The position numbers and the translations under genes are program-made. The notes under the pieces are model-generated. The model saw only the letters and a program-made list of their open reading frames with translations. It was not told the origin of the DNA and did no database searches. 42,169 bases of DNA from Bacillus sp. RO2 (GTDB taxonomy: Bacteria > Bacillota > Bacilli > Bacillales > Bacillaceae_I): NCBI RefSeq assembly GCF_012911845.1, contig NZ_JAAXCU010000044.1, forward strand, positions 1 to 42,169, in the 5' to 3' direction. This document shows, in pieces, positions 1 through 8,881 of this stretch (the first letter of the stretch is position 1; the number at the start of each line of letters is the position of its first letter).

Positions 1-10
1 TTTCATTTAA

Positions 11-136
11 TTGCATCTAAATCATTGCCTCCCCCCCATATTATCCTTATCATATGAACAAAATTGTGCGCTTGATAATGATTTTATTAAGCAATATGGA
101 GAACCATTAAAAATAGAACAACATAAAATACCGTAA
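11..136 (+). pseudogene. C-terminal remnant of an unknown protein
   Basis: An open frame with no start codon runs to a TAA at 134-136. Its last ~27 codons read like ordinary protein (…[19 protein letters not shown]…), while the codons before ~40 are cytosine-rich and unlike protein. It may be the tail of a decayed gene. I do not recognise the family. The call rests only on amino-acid composition. Confidence 0.2.
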
Positions 137-176
137 CCTTATTTTTAAGGACTTAATTAACAAGGCGGTAACATAG

Positions 177-666
<490 letters not shown>

Positions 667-722
667 TACTTTCATGATTCTAAAGTAAAAGATACGAGAA
701 AGCCCCTTTTATTAGTCTTTAA

Positions 723-884
723 AAGCAAAAAGAAACGGATGAACAATTCCTTGCCTTTCAGACGCAAATTGGAATGTTTGAAAAACAGAATATAATGATT
801 GGCGTGTTAGATGGATTTAGTATGATACATTACCGTATCACCCACTTTCATGGTAAGGGCAAGTTATCTCAAGGGGCTTTCTAG
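723..884 (+). pseudogene. Short unidentified coding remnant
   Basis: A frame open between TAA at 720 and TAG at 882 encodes a protein-like stretch (…DEQFLAFQTQIGMFEKQ… then …GVLDGFSMIHYRITHFHG…). There is no ribosome site or good start, and the stop lies inside the terminator stem at 871-894. It is probably a gene fragment. The family is not recognised. Confidence 0.2.
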
Positions 885-894
885 AAAGCCCCTT
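871..894. terminator. Perfect palindrome, probable terminator
   Basis: AAGGGGCTTTCT and AGAAAGCCCCTT form a perfect 12-bp inverted repeat with no spacer. The sequence AGAAAGCCCCTT also occurs at 697-708, so an alternative pairing with the upstream copy is possible. There is only a short T tract (TTTACATTT) on the plus side. Confidence 0.45.
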
Positions 895-939
895 TACATT
901 TCTGTAGAGGGCGGAAGCAAGTACCACCCTTGCTCTTTA

Positions 940-974
940 TAAAATAAAATCCCTTGAACCTGATAGTCCAAGGG
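940..974 (-). terminator. Terminator of rlmD
   Basis: On the minus strand CCCTTG…CAAGGG forms a short stem followed by ATTTTATTTTAT, about 57 bp past the rlmD stop codon. The stem is short, so confidence is moderate. Confidence 0.45.
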
Positions 975-1030
975 TCATAAAGAACGTGTTAACTTCAACC
1001 TAAGCCTGCTGATATATCTTTTGATGCAAT

Positions 1031-2398
1031 TCATTTTAATTCCAATAACGCGACAGCCTCTACGTGTACAGTATGAGGGAACATGTCTACCGGCTGCACC
1101 TCAACCGTCTTGAATCCCCCATCCTCCAACACTCTTAAATCTCTCGCAAGTGTCGCCGGATTACAGGATACATACACTACCTTCTTCGGCTTCATTTCCA
1201 GAATGGTTTGGAGTAATGCTTCATCACAGCCTTTGCGCGGTGGATCTACCACTAACACATCCGCGGTGTTGCCTTCCTTATACCATTTCGGGATCACCAC
1301 TTCCGCTTCACCAACTGCGAATTCTGCATTTGTGATTTCGTTTAGTTCTGCGTTGCGTTTTGCATCTTCAATTGCTTCTGGCACGATCTCGACGCCGAAC
1401 ACTTTTTTCGCTTTTTGTGCCAGGAACAGGGAGATGGTTCCGATCCCACAGTAAGCGTCTATGACACTCTCTTCCCCGCTTAAGTCCGCATATTCTAGGG
1501 CTTTTTCGTAAAGCACTTTCGTTTGTTCCGGGTTGACCTGGTAGAAGGATCTAGCGGAAATGGCAAACTTGATGTCGCCGATGAAATCATAGATGTATTC
1601 ATTTCCCCAAAGCACACGCGTTTCGTCTCCGAAAATTACGTTCGTTTTCTTCGTGTTTACGTTCTGCACGACTGATTTCACTTCTGGTAGGGCGACAGTG
1701 ATTTCTTCCACAATCGCTCTGCTGTTGGGAATATCTGGTGTGCGGGTGATAAGGACAATCATCACTTCACCAGTCACTAATCCATAACGTGCCATCACGT
1801 GACGGAGCACGCCTTTGTGCGTTTTTTCGTTATAAGCACGCACGCCATGCTTGTCGCAGATTTCACGTACCGTTTGAACGACACGGTCGTTGATTTCCTG
1901 CTGTATGAGGCATTCCTTCATATCAATGATTTCGTGGCTACGTTGCTGGTAAAAGCCTGCAATCAGTCCGCCTTCGCGCTCGCCTATAGGAACTTGCGCT
2001 TTATTACGGTAGCGCCATGGGTTGTGGTCCATTCCGAGTACCGGATGAACCGGCACGTCTTTTAGATGTCCTATGCGTTCAAGGACATCCTTGACCTGCT
2101 TTTGCTTGGCCACAAGCTGACCTTCATAGCTCAGATGCTGAAGCTGGCAGCCCCCGCATTGCTTATAAATCGGGCACGGAGCATCTACACGATAAGGGCT
2201 TGTCTTGTAAATCTCCTCAAGCCGGCCGAATGCATAGCCTTTTTTTATTTTTATAATTTTGACTTTGATCTCCTCGTCTGGAAGGGCATTTTGGACGAAA
2301 ATTGGAAAGCCATCTATTTTTGCTACGCCAGCACCGTCATGGGTTAAGTCTTGAACGGTGACATCGTAGTATTCATTTTTTTGAACAGGTACTGTCAT
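1031..2398 (-). CDS. rlmD: 23S rRNA (uracil-5-)-methyltransferase, RlmCD type
   Basis: SAM-dependent RNA m5U methyltransferase of the TrmA/RumA family, 455 aa, close to the usual length for the Bacillus enzyme, which modifies two uridines of 23S rRNA. An N-terminal TRAM-like domain (~1-65) is followed by the [4Fe-4S] cysteines C75, C81, C84 and C163. The Rossmann motif DAYCGIGT is at 314-321, FYQVNP at 285-290 and DPPRKG at 385-390. The catalytic cysteine is C412 in [11 protein letters not shown]. The ATG start has GAAGGAAGAG about 8 bases upstream. It stands alone between two terminator-like structures and the unrelated membrane-protein gene. The family is certain. Whether it makes one or both m5U sites is inferred from Bacillus homologues. 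Confidence 0.93.
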   Translation of the reverse strand: MTVPVQKNEYYDVTVQDLTHDGAGVAKIDGFPIFVQNALPDEEIKVKIIKIKKGYAFGRLEEIYKTSPYRVDAPCPIYKQCGGCQLQHLSYEGQLVAKQKQVKDVLERIGHLKDVPVHPVLGMDHNPWRYRNKAQVPIGEREGGLIAGFYQQRSHEIIDMKECLIQQEINDRVVQTVREICDKHGVRAYNEKTHKGVLRHVMARYGLVTGEVMIVLITRTPDIPNSRAIVEEITVALPEVKSVVQNVNTKKTNVIFGDETRVLWGNEYIYDFIGDIKFAISARSFYQVNPEQTKVLYEKALEYADLSGEESVIDAYCGIGTISLFLAQKAKKVFGVEIVPEAIEDAKRNAELNEITNAEFAVGEAEVVIPKWYKEGNTADVLVVDPPRKGCDEALLQTILEMKPKKVVYVSCNPATLARDLRVLEDGGFKTVEVQPVDMFPHTVHVEAVALLELK

Positions 2399-2419
2399 GT
2401 ATTTTCTCTTCCTTCTCGT

Positions 2420-2929
2420 TTAAAATCGCTGTTCCGATTGTACCATAGGAAGGGGGGGCGTGCTATTTGTTTGTCTAATCACTTTTTCTACGATGTACTG
2501 ATATCCATATAATACAACTGCCAAAATTACAGTAATACACCAGTACATACTTGGTGACATCCTTTTTAATTTAAATATTCCCACCTTTTTCAAGAAGCCA
2601 CCAAAAAGAAATATATTTACCCAATCTAACACTATATTTGAGATTAAAAATTTTCGAAAAGAACCGTATGTTAATTTAAAGATCCACAGTGTTCCAATAA
2701 AGTGAGCACCTAAAATATATGTAAAATCTATTGGTGCATTAGAAAATAGAGGGTTATTGTTTTTAAACCATTTTTTCCGATTAGCAATTACGGTAAATAC
2801 ACTTATAACTAGGTTTGCGAAAGTTGCTACGGGCAAAAAACGAACAAATGATTTCACTCCTATAAAAGGAACAGTTAACCACGGAAAAATTAAAACACAT
2901 AAAGAAATTAGCATTCTTTTATTATGCAT
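2420..2929 (-). CDS. Small integral membrane protein, unknown function
   Basis: A 169-aa protein with about five hydrophobic segments (roughly residues 5-25, 33-50, 68-88, 92-112, 127-148) and a polar C-terminus. An AGGAG site lies 6-8 bases before the ATG. It is read in the same direction as rlmD with a 21-bp gap, so the two may be co-transcribed. The layout resembles conserved Bacillus membrane proteins of unknown role. No catalytic motif is visible. Confidence 0.7.
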   Translation of the reverse strand: MHNKRMLISLCVLIFPWLTVPFIGVKSFVRFLPVATFANLVISVFTVIANRKKWFKNNNPLFSNAPIDFTYILGAHFIGTLWIFKLTYGSFRKFLISNIVLDWVNIFLFGGFLKKVGIFKLKRMSPSMYWCITVILAVVLYGYQYIVEKVIRQTNSTPPLPMVQSEQRF

Positions 2930-3057
2930 ATACCTACTCCTAAAAACGTATTTTAAATATATTATTAACAGTTTCTAGAAAGACATGTACGATAAAAAAT
3001 TGCTTACTGGTTGAATATGTTAAAGTTAGAATAGTTTTATGGAGGAGAGGTTGCCAA

Positions 3058-3252
3058 ATGACCATTGTTGCTTTTTTAATAATTGCCTGGGTACTAAGTT
3101 GGTTCGGTTTTAACCGAATGTTTGTGCAAGCATTTAATGAACTATTTAATAAGGAAGTTTCCAACGCAAGCTACTACTTTATATTCTTTTGCATCGGTGT
3201 TATTGGAGATTTCATATTATTTTTCAGGGGGCAATATCCGTTTGATTTGTAA
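3058..3252 (+). CDS. Two-helix small membrane protein
   Basis: A 64-aa protein with two hydrophobic segments (residues 2-18 and 39-57) joined by a short amphipathic loop. An excellent ribosome site (GGAGGAGAGG) lies ~8 bases before the ATG, which makes translation likely despite the size. It is transcribed divergently from the 2420-2929 gene and followed by the first 21-bp repeat array. The function is not recognisable. Confidence 0.6.
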   Translation: MTIVAFLIIAWVLSWFGFNRMFVQAFNELFNKEVSNASYYFIFFCIGVIGDFILFFRGQYPFDL

Positions 3253-3290
3253 AGGGGAAGTGGGAAGGGCTGGAGTTTACTAAGTTTTAT

Positions 3291-3416
3291 GTTCTACACT
3301 TTTCTGCTCAGCTTCTACCCTTTTCCAGTAAGCTTATACATTTCCCAAGATACCTTCTACATTTCCCAAACGATATTCTACATTTTCAACCAAACCTTCT
3401 ACAACTTCACTAAAAC
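3291..3416 (+). repeat. 21-bp unit array, copy 1 (six units)
   Basis: Six contiguous 21-bp units start at 3291, 3312, 3333, 3354, 3375 and 3396. Most begin with a variant of CTTCTACATTTCCC. The units differ from each other but match, in order, those of the arrays at 4147 and 10744. On the minus strand the array follows the toxin gene and its hairpin. It contains no convincing gene. Confidence 0.85.
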
Positions 3417-3417
3417 A

Positions 3418-3459
3418 GGATGGATTGCAGGGCTCCCAATGGAGCCCTGCAATCCATCC
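3418..3459. terminator. Perfect 19-bp-stem hairpin after the toxin gene
   Basis: Bases 3418-3436 pair perfectly with 3441-3459 around a CAAT loop. On the minus strand the stem is followed by TGTTTTAG, a weak T tract. It probably terminates the toxin-antitoxin transcript. Its perfection and length are unusual. Confidence 0.7.
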
Positions 3460-3489
3460 CTATGTGAGTTAAAGTCAAACCTATAGTCG

Positions 3490-3831
3490 TCAGAATAAGT
3501 CCTGAAACATTAACTCTAATGTTTCAAAATCTGATGAATCCATGGAACCTATTTTTTTTATGATTATTCTGTCTTCAATGGAGAATAATTTATTGGGGAG
3601 TACCCACTGATTATCGTAAAGCAAACCAACAGATCTTGTTTTTCTTAATTTGTGTTCATAACGATCTTTGCCACCTTGTTTTTCTTGGCTAGTAATTGCG
3701 ACACAAATATATTTGCCGTATTGGTTGCCATGCTCGTCTTTGCTGATAATAGCAGCAGGTTTTTTCTTGAATCCAGGTGTGTCATTGAAGGGGAACGGGA
3801 CTAGAACAATATCTTTATTGTTAAAGGTCAT
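3490..3831 (-). CDS. MazF/PemK-family toxin (type II TA)
   Basis: A 113-aa protein of the CcdB/MazF fold, whose members are ribosome-dependent or free mRNA endoribonucleases. Near the N-terminus it has the family pattern DIVLVPFPFND, then KKPAAIIS and a central ITS strand. The frame is open to 3852, but the ATG at 3831 is preferred: AAAAGG lies ~12 bases upstream, and the extra codons would be encoded inside the antitoxin tail. It overlaps the antitoxin stop by ~11 bases, which indicates translational coupling. Toxin activity is inferred from family and context. A chromosomal PemK-like relative with another role is possible. Confidence 0.8.
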   Translation of the reverse strand: MTFNNKDIVLVPFPFNDTPGFKKKPAAIISKDEHGNQYGKYICVAITSQEKQGGKDRYEHKLRKTRSVGLLYDNQWVLPNKLFSIEDRIIIKKIGSMDSSDFETLELMFQDLF

Positions 3832-4053
3832 TATAAGCATCATCCTTTTCATTGTCCCACACTTCTTGAAGTGATTTATGGACGATTTCCTTGTAAAGAT
3901 TATCCTCTTCTTCTGTTAAAAGCTGTTGTAACATTTCCTTAATCCTTTTAATATGATCCGAGAAGGCCTCTCTTTCATTACCTGATAATGACTTAATAAA
4001 TTGTTCCAAAGCATCAATTTCATTGAAAACATCTTCTTTTTTAGAGCCGACAA
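3821..4053 (-). CDS. Antitoxin partner, start region shifted in frame
   Basis: A small acidic helical protein (…FIKSLSGNEREAFSDHIKRI…EEEDNLYKEIV…) overlapping the MazF-like toxin, typical of a cognate antitoxin. The only in-frame start is a TTG at 4009 without a ribosome site. In-frame sequence upstream still looks coding (EDVFNEIDAL). The plausible start, a TTG at 4053 with GAGGTG six bases upstream, lies in another frame (…SALKK), separated by a six-A run at 4037-4042. One extra A would fuse them into a ~77-residue protein. This may be a mutation, an assembly error or slippage. The interval given covers the inferred full gene. Confidence 0.6.
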
Positions 4054-4146
4054 ATCTAACACCTCATTTCTTTTGAATTTACATCTATTATATCTTTAAA
4101 AAAGAAGACTAACCAAAAATGCTATGAAAGCTTTTTATATAGTACC

Positions 4147-4272
4147 CTACTACCTTTTTAACTTCATCTTCTACCTTTTTCCGGCTAGCTTCTACATTTC
4201 CCAAGTTACCTTGTACATTTCCCGGACTAAATTCTACCTTCTAACGCCAACTTTCTACAACTTAACAAAAAT
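4147..4272 (+). repeat. 21-bp unit array, copy 2 (six units)
   Basis: Six 21-bp units start at 4147, 4168, 4189, 4210, 4231 and 4252. Unit three matches unit three of the 10744 array exactly. Unit five carries ACGCCAAC and unit six carries CTACAACTTAACA, as at the other sites. It lies directly 3' of cntE and 5' of the antitoxin gene. Confidence 0.85.
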
Positions 4273-4281
4273 ATGTGGGTT

Positions 4282-5439
4282 TTACCCCCGACGGTAGGCC
4301 ACTACCACCATCATTCCCCCCAATACCGAACAGACCAAGTATACGGTTGAGTAAGAGGTAAGATCTGCTACTGGCCCCATAACAGCGCCTCCCATGCTCA
4401 CCCCTAGATCGGCCGAGGCTATGAAGAGACCTAGTAACACATTCCTACTAGCCTTTGGTAGGACAAGGCTAAGATACGTTGTGAGTGATGGATAGAGCAG
4501 TGCTTGAGCGACCCCTACCACAATGGCTCCAAAATAGAAGAATACAGCTCCACCTTCTATTGCATAGCTGATACTTAGCGTCCCAATTGTGAGTAAGAGC
4601 ATAGTGGCAATCATAAACGAAGAATGCCATTTGCCGTCTGACGGGATCCTTTTTCGTAAAGTAAAGCGAGATACGACAACCGTTAAGGCCATCAACATCA
4701 GAAAGATTCCAGCATTTCCATCTGGGACTTGCATCGAATAGAGGGGAATGAAAAAGGTCGTTGCCCCAAACACAATGGACCCAAATAGCATTAGTATGCA
4801 GCTTCTTGAAAGATCTGGATTAGCTACTAATTGACGTAAAGCCTTTCCCATCCCTAAAGATGGTTGGCTAACAGCTTTTACATCTGTCTGTCCTCCTACC
4901 CTTGCTGTAAAACCAATCAAACCTGTTACAACAGCCAAGGTAACCATGACTATCCCGAAAGCTCCCATTCCCTCTTGCCATATCCCAAGGGCCAAGAGCG
5001 GACCAATGATTCCTGGAATATAGGAAAAAAGAGAATACAATGATATTCCTTGGGAACGATCTTTTTCGGGAAGTGCATCCATGATTCCGATCTGCAATGC
5101 CATGGAAAAGAAAGCCGTACAGACACCCTGCAAGATTCTCGCAAATGCGTAGCCGCCCAGTCCAGTAACGGCATATAAAATTAAGGCTATTCCGTTTACA
5201 ACCAAAATGGTACGTAAAATGGGAATGGGACCGTACCGAGCAATTAACTGACCTGCCCATGGTCTAAGGAACATCGTAGTAAATAAATAGGCTCCCATGA
5301 TCATTCCTATTGTGGTATTAGTTGCTCCGAGTGCCTTTCCTTGCAAAGGAATAATGACATTTAAGATAGCATTGGCACTGAAATAGAAGAGCACTAGAAT
5401 ATACAGCCGCATAAAGGGCCATGATAACGCGCCTTTCAT
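4282..5439 (-). CDS. cntE: MFS exporter of staphylopine-type metallophore
   Basis: A 385-aa major facilitator protein with about 12 hydrophobic segments. The N-terminal pattern (MKGALSWPF…SANAILNVIIPL…GAYLFTTMFLRPWAGQ) and the DALPEKDRSQG loop match what I recall of staphylococcal CntE very closely. That family exports the freshly made opine metallophore. It is the last gene of the operon: its ribosome site (AAGGAGAG) overlaps the cntF stop, and the gap is 12 bp. A small GGGTAAAACCC hairpin sits at its stop codon, followed by the 21-bp array. It should be co-regulated by the upstream Zur-like sites. The substrate is inferred from family and operon. Confidence 0.85.
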   Translation of the reverse strand: MKGALSWPFMRLYILVLFYFSANAILNVIIPLQGKALGATNTTIGMIMGAYLFTTMFLRPWAGQLIARYGPIPILRTILVVNGIALILYAVTGLGGYAFARILQGVCTAFFSMALQIGIMDALPEKDRSQGISLYSLFSYIPGIIGPLLALGIWQEGMGAFGIVMVTLAVVTGLIGFTARVGGQTDVKAVSQPSLGMGKALRQLVANPDLSRSCILMLFGSIVFGATTFFIPLYSMQVPDGNAGIFLMLMALTVVVSRFTLRKRIPSDGKWHSSFMIATMLLLTIGTLSISYAIEGGAVFFYFGAIVVGVAQALLYPSLTTYLSLVLPKASRNVLLGLFIASADLGVSMGGAVMGPVADLTSYSTVYLVCSVLGGMMVVVAYRRG

Positions 5440-5451
5440 CTGTCTCTCTCC

Positions 5452-6195
5452 TTATATCGTTAGTAACGAATGTAATAGTTTTTTTGCATAGGATGATTGT
5501 ACTTGGCCTAAATCTTGTGTTCTAACTGTTTCTTCGATTTGACCGTCTTTGAAAATGATCATCCTGTCGCAAAGATAAGCTGCCGCTTGAATATCATGGG
5601 TAATGAAAATAAAACTCATGTCGTAGTTGCTTTTTAACTCTTTTAAGAGGTTTAGCACTTGTACTTGGACGGAGACATCTAACGAACTGATGGCTTCATC
5701 GAAGAGGATACAAGCAGGTTCTGTTGCGATTGCCCTTGCAATACAGACGCGTTGTACTTCCCCACCTGATAACTCGTGTGGGTACTTTTTAAGGTAGCTG
5801 CCAGGAAGGCCCACCTTTTTTAACAAATCTATCAGTCTTGCATCCCCTACATCTTTCCTCCCTAACACCTGCAATGGTTCAAGAATGGCATCTTTTACGG
5901 TAAAGAATGGATTTATAGAAGATTTATAGTCTTGAAAGACGGCACTGATTTTTCCAAGCCTCGTTTTCCTTAAATGAGTCGGCAGCTCTTGAAAAGTAAC
6001 ACTACCACTGTCCGGCTTCTCCACTCCAAGAATCATTCGCCCTAGCGTGGACTTCCCGCTTCCACTCTCTCCAATGATACCTAAACACTCTCCAGCCCTG
6101 CATTCTAGCGTGACTTTATGTAGAACTTTTTGCTTTTCCTTAGAAAATAACCCGCCTTTTTTATACGATTTTTCTACGTCTTTTACTAGTAACAA
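5452..6195 (-). CDS. cntF: ABC transporter ATPase for metallophore uptake
   Basis: A 247-aa ATPase of the Dpp/Nik class. Walker [10 protein letters not shown] is at 42-50, the signature LSGG at 142-145 and Walker B ILFDEA at ~163-168, with the D-loop SLD following. Start is a TTG with GGAGGG seven bases upstream, lying inside the last codons of cntD (10-bp overlap), so expression is coupled. It pairs with CntD to energise the CntBC channel. S. aureus CntF is of near-identical length, which supports the assignment. Confidence 0.85.
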   Translation of the reverse strand: MLLVKDVEKSYKKGGLFSKEKQKVLHKVTLECRAGECLGIIGESGSGKSTLGRMILGVEKPDSGSVTFQELPTHLRKTRLGKISAVFQDYKSSINPFFTVKDAILEPLQVLGRKDVGDARLIDLLKKVGLPGSYLKKYPHELSGGEVQRVCIARAIATEPACILFDEAISSLDVSVQVQVLNLLKELKSNYDMSFIFITHDIQAAAYLCDRMIIFKDGQIEETVRTQDLGQVQSSYAKKLLHSLLTI

Positions 6196-7001
6196 CTGGA
6201 TCCCTCCATAATCTTTTTGAAATGATTACTTAACGAAAGTCTCGTTTCCACTAAGAATTTCGTATATGGATGGTCGGCGTCATTGAAAATTTTCTGGGTG
6301 GTCCCACTTTCCACGATTGTTCCTTCCTTCATGACGATGACGTTTTCTGCTATTCGTTGCACCACGCCTAGATCATGAGAGATGAAAATCATGGAAGTTC
6401 CCAACCGGTCGCGTAGTTTCTTAAACTCTTCCACCACTTCGTACTGAGAGATCGTGTCTAGAGCGGTTGTCGGCTCATCGGCAATAATGAGATCTGGTTC
6501 TAATACAATCGCCAATGCAATCATGACGCGTTGCAACATTCCTCCCGATAGTTGGTGGGGGTATTTGGCCAGTAAGTCCGCCGGATCCTTAATCATCACC
6601 CGTTCAAGGGCTGCAATCATTTTCGCATCCGCCTGGGACTTCGTCACACCCAAGTGTATAGAAAGTGTCTCCCTAAGATGCGTCCCTATGACACTAGTAG
6701 GATTGAACGCACTCATCCCATTTTGCATAATCATGCATATGCTTTTCCCTCTTCTTTTTCTCATTTCGTTATCTGAAAGTCCGGTCAGTTCCTCTCCTTT
6801 AAATAAGACACTTCCTTTTGTCTGAAGGGTTGGTTTATTCAGCCTCATGATCGCTTTGCTTGTCACCGATTTCCCGCTTCCGCTTTCCCCCACAATAGCA
6901 AGACAATTACCATCCCCGACTGAAAAGCTGCTACTTTTCACAAGAATCTTCCCTGAAATGGTATCCTGAACTTGCAAATGATGAACGTCTAATAGATTCA
7001 T
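6186..7001 (-). CDS. cntD: ABC transporter ATPase for metallophore uptake
   Basis: A 271-aa ATPase. Walker A GESGSGKS is at 38-45, the signature LSGGMLQRV from 151 and Walker B LIIADEP at 171-177. The ATG overlaps the cntC stop as ATGA. The C-terminal extension after the H-loop (ISHDLGVV) is the dipeptide/nickel-importer regulatory type. The length equals that of staphylococcal CntD. It is the cytoplasmic partner of CntF in the importer. Confidence 0.87.
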   Translation of the reverse strand: MNLLDVHHLQVQDTISGKILVKSSSFSVGDGNCLAIVGESGSGKSVTSKAIMRLNKPTLQTKGSVLFKGEELTGLSDNEMRKRRGKSICMIMQNGMSAFNPTSVIGTHLRETLSIHLGVTKSQADAKMIAALERVMIKDPADLLAKYPHQLSGGMLQRVMIALAIVLEPDLIIADEPTTALDTISQYEVVEEFKKLRDRLGTSMIFISHDLGVVQRIAENVIVMKEGTIVESGTTQKIFNDADHPYTKFLVETRLSLSNHFKKIMEGSSCY

Positions 7002-7897
7002 TGGTAGTTGGTCACCCCTTTCCCTTGCAAACTAGTTTTCTCTCGCCTCCACCAAACTCTTTTACTCTTTGTCCGGACCAGTTTTGGATCTAAGGCAACT
7101 TGCAAGGAATCGGATAAGAAGTTGAAAGCCATGACAACCAACATAATGGCAATCCCAGGGGCTAGCATCATCTCTGGTCTGATGAACATCACTTCTCTTG
7201 CCTCATTTAACATCATCCCCCACTCTGCATGTGGTGCCTGAATTCCTAAGCCTAGAAAAGAGAACCCAGAGATCTGCAAAATCATTGAGCCGATGGAGCT
7301 GCTTGCAATGACTGTAATATCGGCAAATGTCACCGGTAAGATATGCTTTCTTAAGATCCTTCCGTTGCCGCTTCCTGAAACTTTTGCAAATTTTATATAA
7401 TCGAGCTCTACAAACTGCATGACAGACGTGCGAATCACCCTCGCATACCAAGCCCATTTGATCAGCGCAAAAGCTATTAAAATATTTTCAAGTCCAACTC
7501 CTAGAATCCCAATGACAGCAAGTGCCATCACATATCCAGGAAAAGAGAGCATCATATCACAAAGCCTCATGATGACCATATCTACTTTCCCTCTGAAATA
7601 ACCAGCCAAAAAGCCTAAGACTCCTCCTGTCAATACAGAAACAATAAGAACAGCCAATACCCATAGAACACTTGGTCTTATTCCATAAATGATTCTAGAA
7701 AGGATGCATCTGCCTAAATGGTCATTCCCAAGCCAATGGGAAAGCGATGGGGAAGCATAGCGTAAAGCCATGTTAACCTCATTTGGGTCATGAGGGGCAG
7801 CTACCGGGGCAAATATTCCTGCCATTAGCAATGCTACAATAAATAAAAAGGAGACACAGCCTACTTTATCTTTTCGTAAATTATGCCAGACTCTCAT
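6998..7897 (-). CDS. cntC: ABC permease for metallophore uptake (DppC-like)
   Basis: A 299-aa inner permease with six expected membrane spans, the DppC-type N-terminal leader (AAPHDPNEVNM…LGNDHLGR) and the EAA-like cytoplasmic loop around KVSGSGNGRILRKHILP. The ATG directly abuts the cntB stop (TAAATG), and AAGGAG lies in the end of cntB. It forms the channel with CntB. The basic C-terminal tail (TKSKRVWWRREK) is somewhat extended. Confidence 0.87.
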   Translation of the reverse strand: MRVWHNLRKDKVGCVSFLFIVALLMAGIFAPVAAPHDPNEVNMALRYASPSLSHWLGNDHLGRCILSRIIYGIRPSVLWVLAVLIVSVLTGGVLGFLAGYFRGKVDMVIMRLCDMMLSFPGYVMALAVIGILGVGLENILIAFALIKWAWYARVIRTSVMQFVELDYIKFAKVSGSGNGRILRKHILPVTFADITVIASSSIGSMILQISGFSFLGLGIQAPHAEWGMMLNEAREVMFIRPEMMLAPGIAIMLVVMAFNFLSDSLQVALDPKLVRTKSKRVWWRREKTSLQGKGVTNYQ

Positions 7898-8839
7898 TTA
7901 TAACTCCTTTCTGAGCTTTGGATTCATTGCAACATTTATTACGTCAGAAAGCGTATTAAATAGAACAAAGAAGGTAGCTACAATCAGTACATAAGCTTGA
8001 ATAATCGGGAAGTCTCTTCCAAGAATGGCCTTAATGCTTAAGCTGCCCAAGCCGGGCCAAGCAAAGACATTCTCCACGACAACCGTGCTCCCTAGAATAA
8101 TCGGTATCGCCATTCCGAAGATGGAGATGGTAACCTGCAGAGAGTTCTTTAGCACATATAAAAGAACTTTTGGTTCAGAAAGTCCTGAAGCTCTCGCATA
8201 TAGCACATAATCCTCATTCATGTTGGCAAGCATGGAAGATCGGACATTTCTAAAATAAATCCCGGCATAACTGATGGTGATGACCAAGACAGGTAGAATG
8301 TAACTTTGAAAACCAGACATTCCACTCGTTGGAAGTAAGTCCAATTGAACAGATATGTACCAAACTAATATAGAAGCTAATAAATAGGATGGCATGGCCG
8401 TTAGAAAAAACATGGATCCCCGAATGGACTTATCGATCCATTTGCCCTCTTTGAATGCACAAAGGACCCCTAAAAGAACGGATGACACCATAATAGCTAC
8501 TGAGGAAACAAAGGTAAGTTTCAACGTGTTAATAAAAGCAGGCCCAAGCATGGTCCAGACAGGCATTCCGTTTACATACGAATCCCCAAAATCAAGTTTC
8601 AGGCAGGATAACAACCATTCTAAATACTGCACAATTAATGGTTGATCTAATCCAAAATCCTTTCTCGTTTGCTCCAAAAGCCCCTCGGTAATTTCCGGAA
8701 CTTCCTGTGCCTGTAATATCAATTTAGCAGGATCATGTGGAGAGAGATGCACAAGAACAAATGTTAAAAACGATACGACGAAAAGCAAGGGAATTGCGAT
8801 CAACAGCTTTTTAATCAAGTATCTTATCAATTGTTTCAC
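7898..8839 (-). CDS. cntB: ABC permease for metallophore uptake (DppB-like)
   Basis: A 313-aa permease of the DppB/OppB class with an N-terminal anchor (residues 8-30) and five further spans. The conserved loop ARASGLSEPKVLLYVLKNSL and the motif VVVENVFAWPGLGSL are typical of the family. GGAGTG lies just upstream of the ATG. A perfect hairpin separates it from cntA. The length matches staphylococcal CntB. Confidence 0.87.
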   Translation of the reverse strand: MKQLIRYLIKKLLIAIPLLFVVSFLTFVLVHLSPHDPAKLILQAQEVPEITEGLLEQTRKDFGLDQPLIVQYLEWLLSCLKLDFGDSYVNGMPVWTMLGPAFINTLKLTFVSSVAIMVSSVLLGVLCAFKEGKWIDKSIRGSMFFLTAMPSYLLASILVWYISVQLDLLPTSGMSGFQSYILPVLVITISYAGIYFRNVRSSMLANMNEDYVLYARASGLSEPKVLLYVLKNSLQVTISIFGMAIPIILGSTVVVENVFAWPGLGSLSIKAILGRDFPIIQAYVLIVATFFVLFNTLSDVINVAMNPKLRKEL

Positions 8840-8855
8840 TCCTTTATATCAAAAT

Positions 8856-8881
8856 AAAAGAAGGGATTTCTCCCTTCTTTT
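8856..8881 (-). terminator. Intercistronic hairpin between cntA and cntB
   Basis: An 11-bp perfect stem (AAAAGAAGGGA / TCCCTTCTTTT) with a TTTC loop overlaps the cntA stop codon. The stem ends in U-rich sequence, so it could partly terminate transcription or protect the cntA mRNA. Either would give more binding protein than permease. Confidence 0.6.

Noticed and set aside
3289-3486. Possible FYISQ-repeat peptide in the 21-bp array
   Set aside because: 21 bp is seven codons, so the array is open in this frame here, but no ribosome site exists and the other two copies do not encode a matching protein.
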